DNA of 6,349 nucleotides, from the NCBI GenBank assembly GCA_011330645.1, contig DRQB01000093.1:1-6349 (forward strand). Reading direction: 5' to 3'. Made by a program: the position numbers and the translations under genes. Below the pieces are notes generated by a model that was given only the letters and a program-made list of their open reading frames with translations, searched no databases and was not told the origin of the DNA. This DNA is from Campylobacterota bacterium. Its GTDB lineage: Bacteria > Campylobacterota > Campylobacteria > Campylobacterales > Sulfurovaceae. Below, piece by piece: positions 5,396 through 6,349 of this stretch (positions are counted from its first letter, which is position 1; each line of letters opens with the position of its first letter).

Positions 5396-6112
5396 ATGCA
5401 GATAACCATATTACGAAGTGAAAACAATACCCATCAGACCTATATACTGGAAGACAAAGAAACAACACTTCTAGGTGCTCTTACGCATATCAAAGCCACT
5501 CAAGATGCAACACTTACATTTACTGCAGGTTGTCGTGCCTCTGTCTGTGGGACGTGCTCTGTACGTGTGAACGGGAGAGAAGAGTTAGCCTGTGCCTATA
5601 AAATCAAAGATGGTGATGTGGTAGAACCACTTAACTACCACCCTGTACTACGTGACCTCAAAGTAGATAAAAACAAAGCCAAAGAAACTTTGGTAAAAAG
5701 TACGGCATGGCTACACGATTTTCAAGAGGCTTCACTCACCCATAAGGATGAAAAACTCACCGAAACACAAACAGACTGTATACTCTGTGACTCTTGTTAC
5801 TCTGCCTGTCCTGTCTATGCAGTCAACCCTGATTTTTTAGGGCCTTTTGCACTGACACGTGCATACCGTTACAGTACAGACAAAAGAGAAGGCAATGCAA
5901 AAGCTATCATAGACAACATCCAAACCAACGGTGTGTGGGATTGTACTTTATGTGGAGAGTGTACGGCAGTCTGCCCTAAAGGTATAGACCCTAAAATGGA
6001 CATCACCATGTTACGAGGAGACTCTATAACCCATGGCTACAGTGACCCAAGTTTTGCTACGCAGAGTTTCGGGACACCCAATTTTGGATTTGACCCTAAT
6101 AGTGGATTTTAA
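5396..6112 (+). CDS. frdB: Fumarate reductase / succinate dehydrogenase iron-sulfur subunit with an all-cysteine third centre
   Basis: This 238-residue protein carries electrons between a donor and the FAD subunit. The N-terminal ferredoxin domain has the [2Fe-2S] ligands Cys46, Cys51, Cys54 and Cys66 (GCRASVCGTC then LAC). The C-terminal helical domain has a [4Fe-4S] motif CxxCxxCxxxCP (Cys128, 131, 134, 138) and a second motif CTLCGECTAVCPKGIDP (183-199). In E. coli FrdB the equivalent of the second motif has Val where Cys186 stands and binds [3Fe-4S]. Here all four Cys are present, as in the non-classical 'E-type' complexes and in Sulfolobus SdhB, so a second [4Fe-4S] is expected. The C-terminus is a short Phe/Gly/Asn-rich tail (about 216-238). 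The start is one base after the flavoprotein stop, so the subunits are surely coupled in translation. No anchor gene (SdhC/D, FrdC or the cysteine-rich SdhE) follows; the next gene is convergent. The direction of the reaction is inferred, not shown. Confidence 0.93.
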   Translation: MQITILRSENNTHQTYILEDKETTLLGALTHIKATQDATLTFTAGCRASVCGTCSVRVNGREELACAYKIKDGDVVEPLNYHPVLRDLKVDKNKAKETLVKSTAWLHDFQEASLTHKDEKLTETQTDCILCDSCYSACPVYAVNPDFLGPFALTRAYRYSTDKREGNAKAIIDNIQTNGVWDCTLCGECTAVCPKGIDPKMDITMLRGDSITHGYSDPSFATQSFGTPNFGFDPNSGF

Positions 6113-6349
6113 TCTGCCTGTGCCTTCTCAAACCCTTCAACAATCACTTCAGGAATCTTCAGAGGTCTCATCTTCTTGCTATCTACAAATACCCACTCTG
6201 TTTTACCTTCACAGATTAGTGCCTTATCACTAGGACGTGTGAGTACATAACGACGAATAGACATAATTTTGCCTATCTCTTCTACCCATGTTTCCATTTG
6301 TAGTTCATCATTTTCAAAAGAGGGTTTTTTGTATTCGATAGTGTGAGAC
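6109..6349 (-). CDS. Acyl-CoA thioesterase-like hotdog protein, C-terminal part (cut by window edge)
   Basis: The minus-strand frame is open from the right edge to TAA at 6111-6109 and encodes the last 79 complete residues. It begins SHTIEYKKPSFENDELQ and continues METWVEEIGKIMSIRRYVL, then a later strand with EGKTEWVFVD, ending in KKMRPLKIPEVIVEGF. The order 'IEY-KP-F-DEL-TWV', then a strand on nucleic-acid-like R/Y residues and 'T-WVFVD---RP-KIP', is typical of 4-hydroxybenzoyl-CoA thioesterase/YbgC-like hotdog enzymes, which hydrolyse acyl-CoA or acyl-ACP thioesters. The N-terminal half, with the catalytic Asp and first strands, lies outside the window (about 55-60 residues, judging by the usual 130-140 length). 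The Met at 6297 is internal, since the frame and family homology continue upstream. Substrate is unknown. It converges on the iron-sulfur gene with overlapping stops. Confidence 0.82.
   Translation of the reverse strand, partial: SHTIEYKKPSFENDELQMETWVEEIGKIMSIRRYVLTRPSDKALICEGKTEWVFVDSKKMRPLKIPEVIVEGFEKAQAD

Noticed and set aside
6109..6297. A short 62-residue gene starting at the Met encoded at 6297-6295
   Set aside because: The frame stays open to the window edge, and the upstream residues (IEYKKPSF...DEL) belong to the thioesterase fold, so the Met is internal.

Overview
The window looks like a chromosomal piece from a Campylobacterota (Epsilonproteobacteria) organism, most likely a Sulfurovum/Sulfurimonas-type sulfur or hydrogen oxidiser. 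This rests on the form of ribosomal protein bS21, the AT-leaning composition with short AT-rich promoters, tight operon spacing, and a non-classical fumarate reductase. The genus is inferred from protein character, not from a database match.

Layout: (1) On the left edge, minus strand, lies the start of a membrane protein gene (1-306, cut by the window; possibly DUF4153). (2) It is divergent from rpsU (432-644), a single-gene unit closed by a strong intrinsic terminator (652-682). (3) A second promoter region (about 690-781), with an AT-rich palindrome over the likely -10, starts a run of five plus-strand genes with gaps of only 1-19 bases: purT (782-1948), a VKOR-like membrane oxidoreductase fused to a glutaredoxin-like domain (1968-2819), a D-2-hydroxyacid dehydrogenase (2829-3761), a fumarate reductase/succinate dehydrogenase flavoprotein (3775-5394) and its iron-sulfur partner (5396-6112). 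(4) A convergent thioesterase-family gene (6109-6349, cut by the window) shares the four bases TTAA with the stop of the iron-sulfur gene.

The most interesting part is the fumarate reductase pair. All expected substrate-binding residues are present, but three features depart from classical membrane-bound complex II. The residue that normally carries covalent FAD is Gln48 instead of His. The third Fe-S centre has a fourth Cys (Cys186), so it probably holds [4Fe-4S] rather than [3Fe-4S]. No membrane-anchor gene accompanies the pair. Together these suggest a low-potential, cytoplasmic enzyme biased toward fumarate reduction, as would suit a reductive TCA cycle; the electron donor is not visible here.

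The second notable gene is the VKOR-glutaredoxin protein, which has exactly eight cysteines in four pairs, all plausibly on the periplasmic side. The operon therefore mixes formate-dependent purine synthesis, a thiol/disulfide enzyme, a hydroxyacid dehydrogenase and fumarate reduction. A common redox theme is tempting but is inference. I see no mobile elements, CRISPR arrays, tRNA or rRNA genes, and no intergenic stretch longer than about 140 bases.
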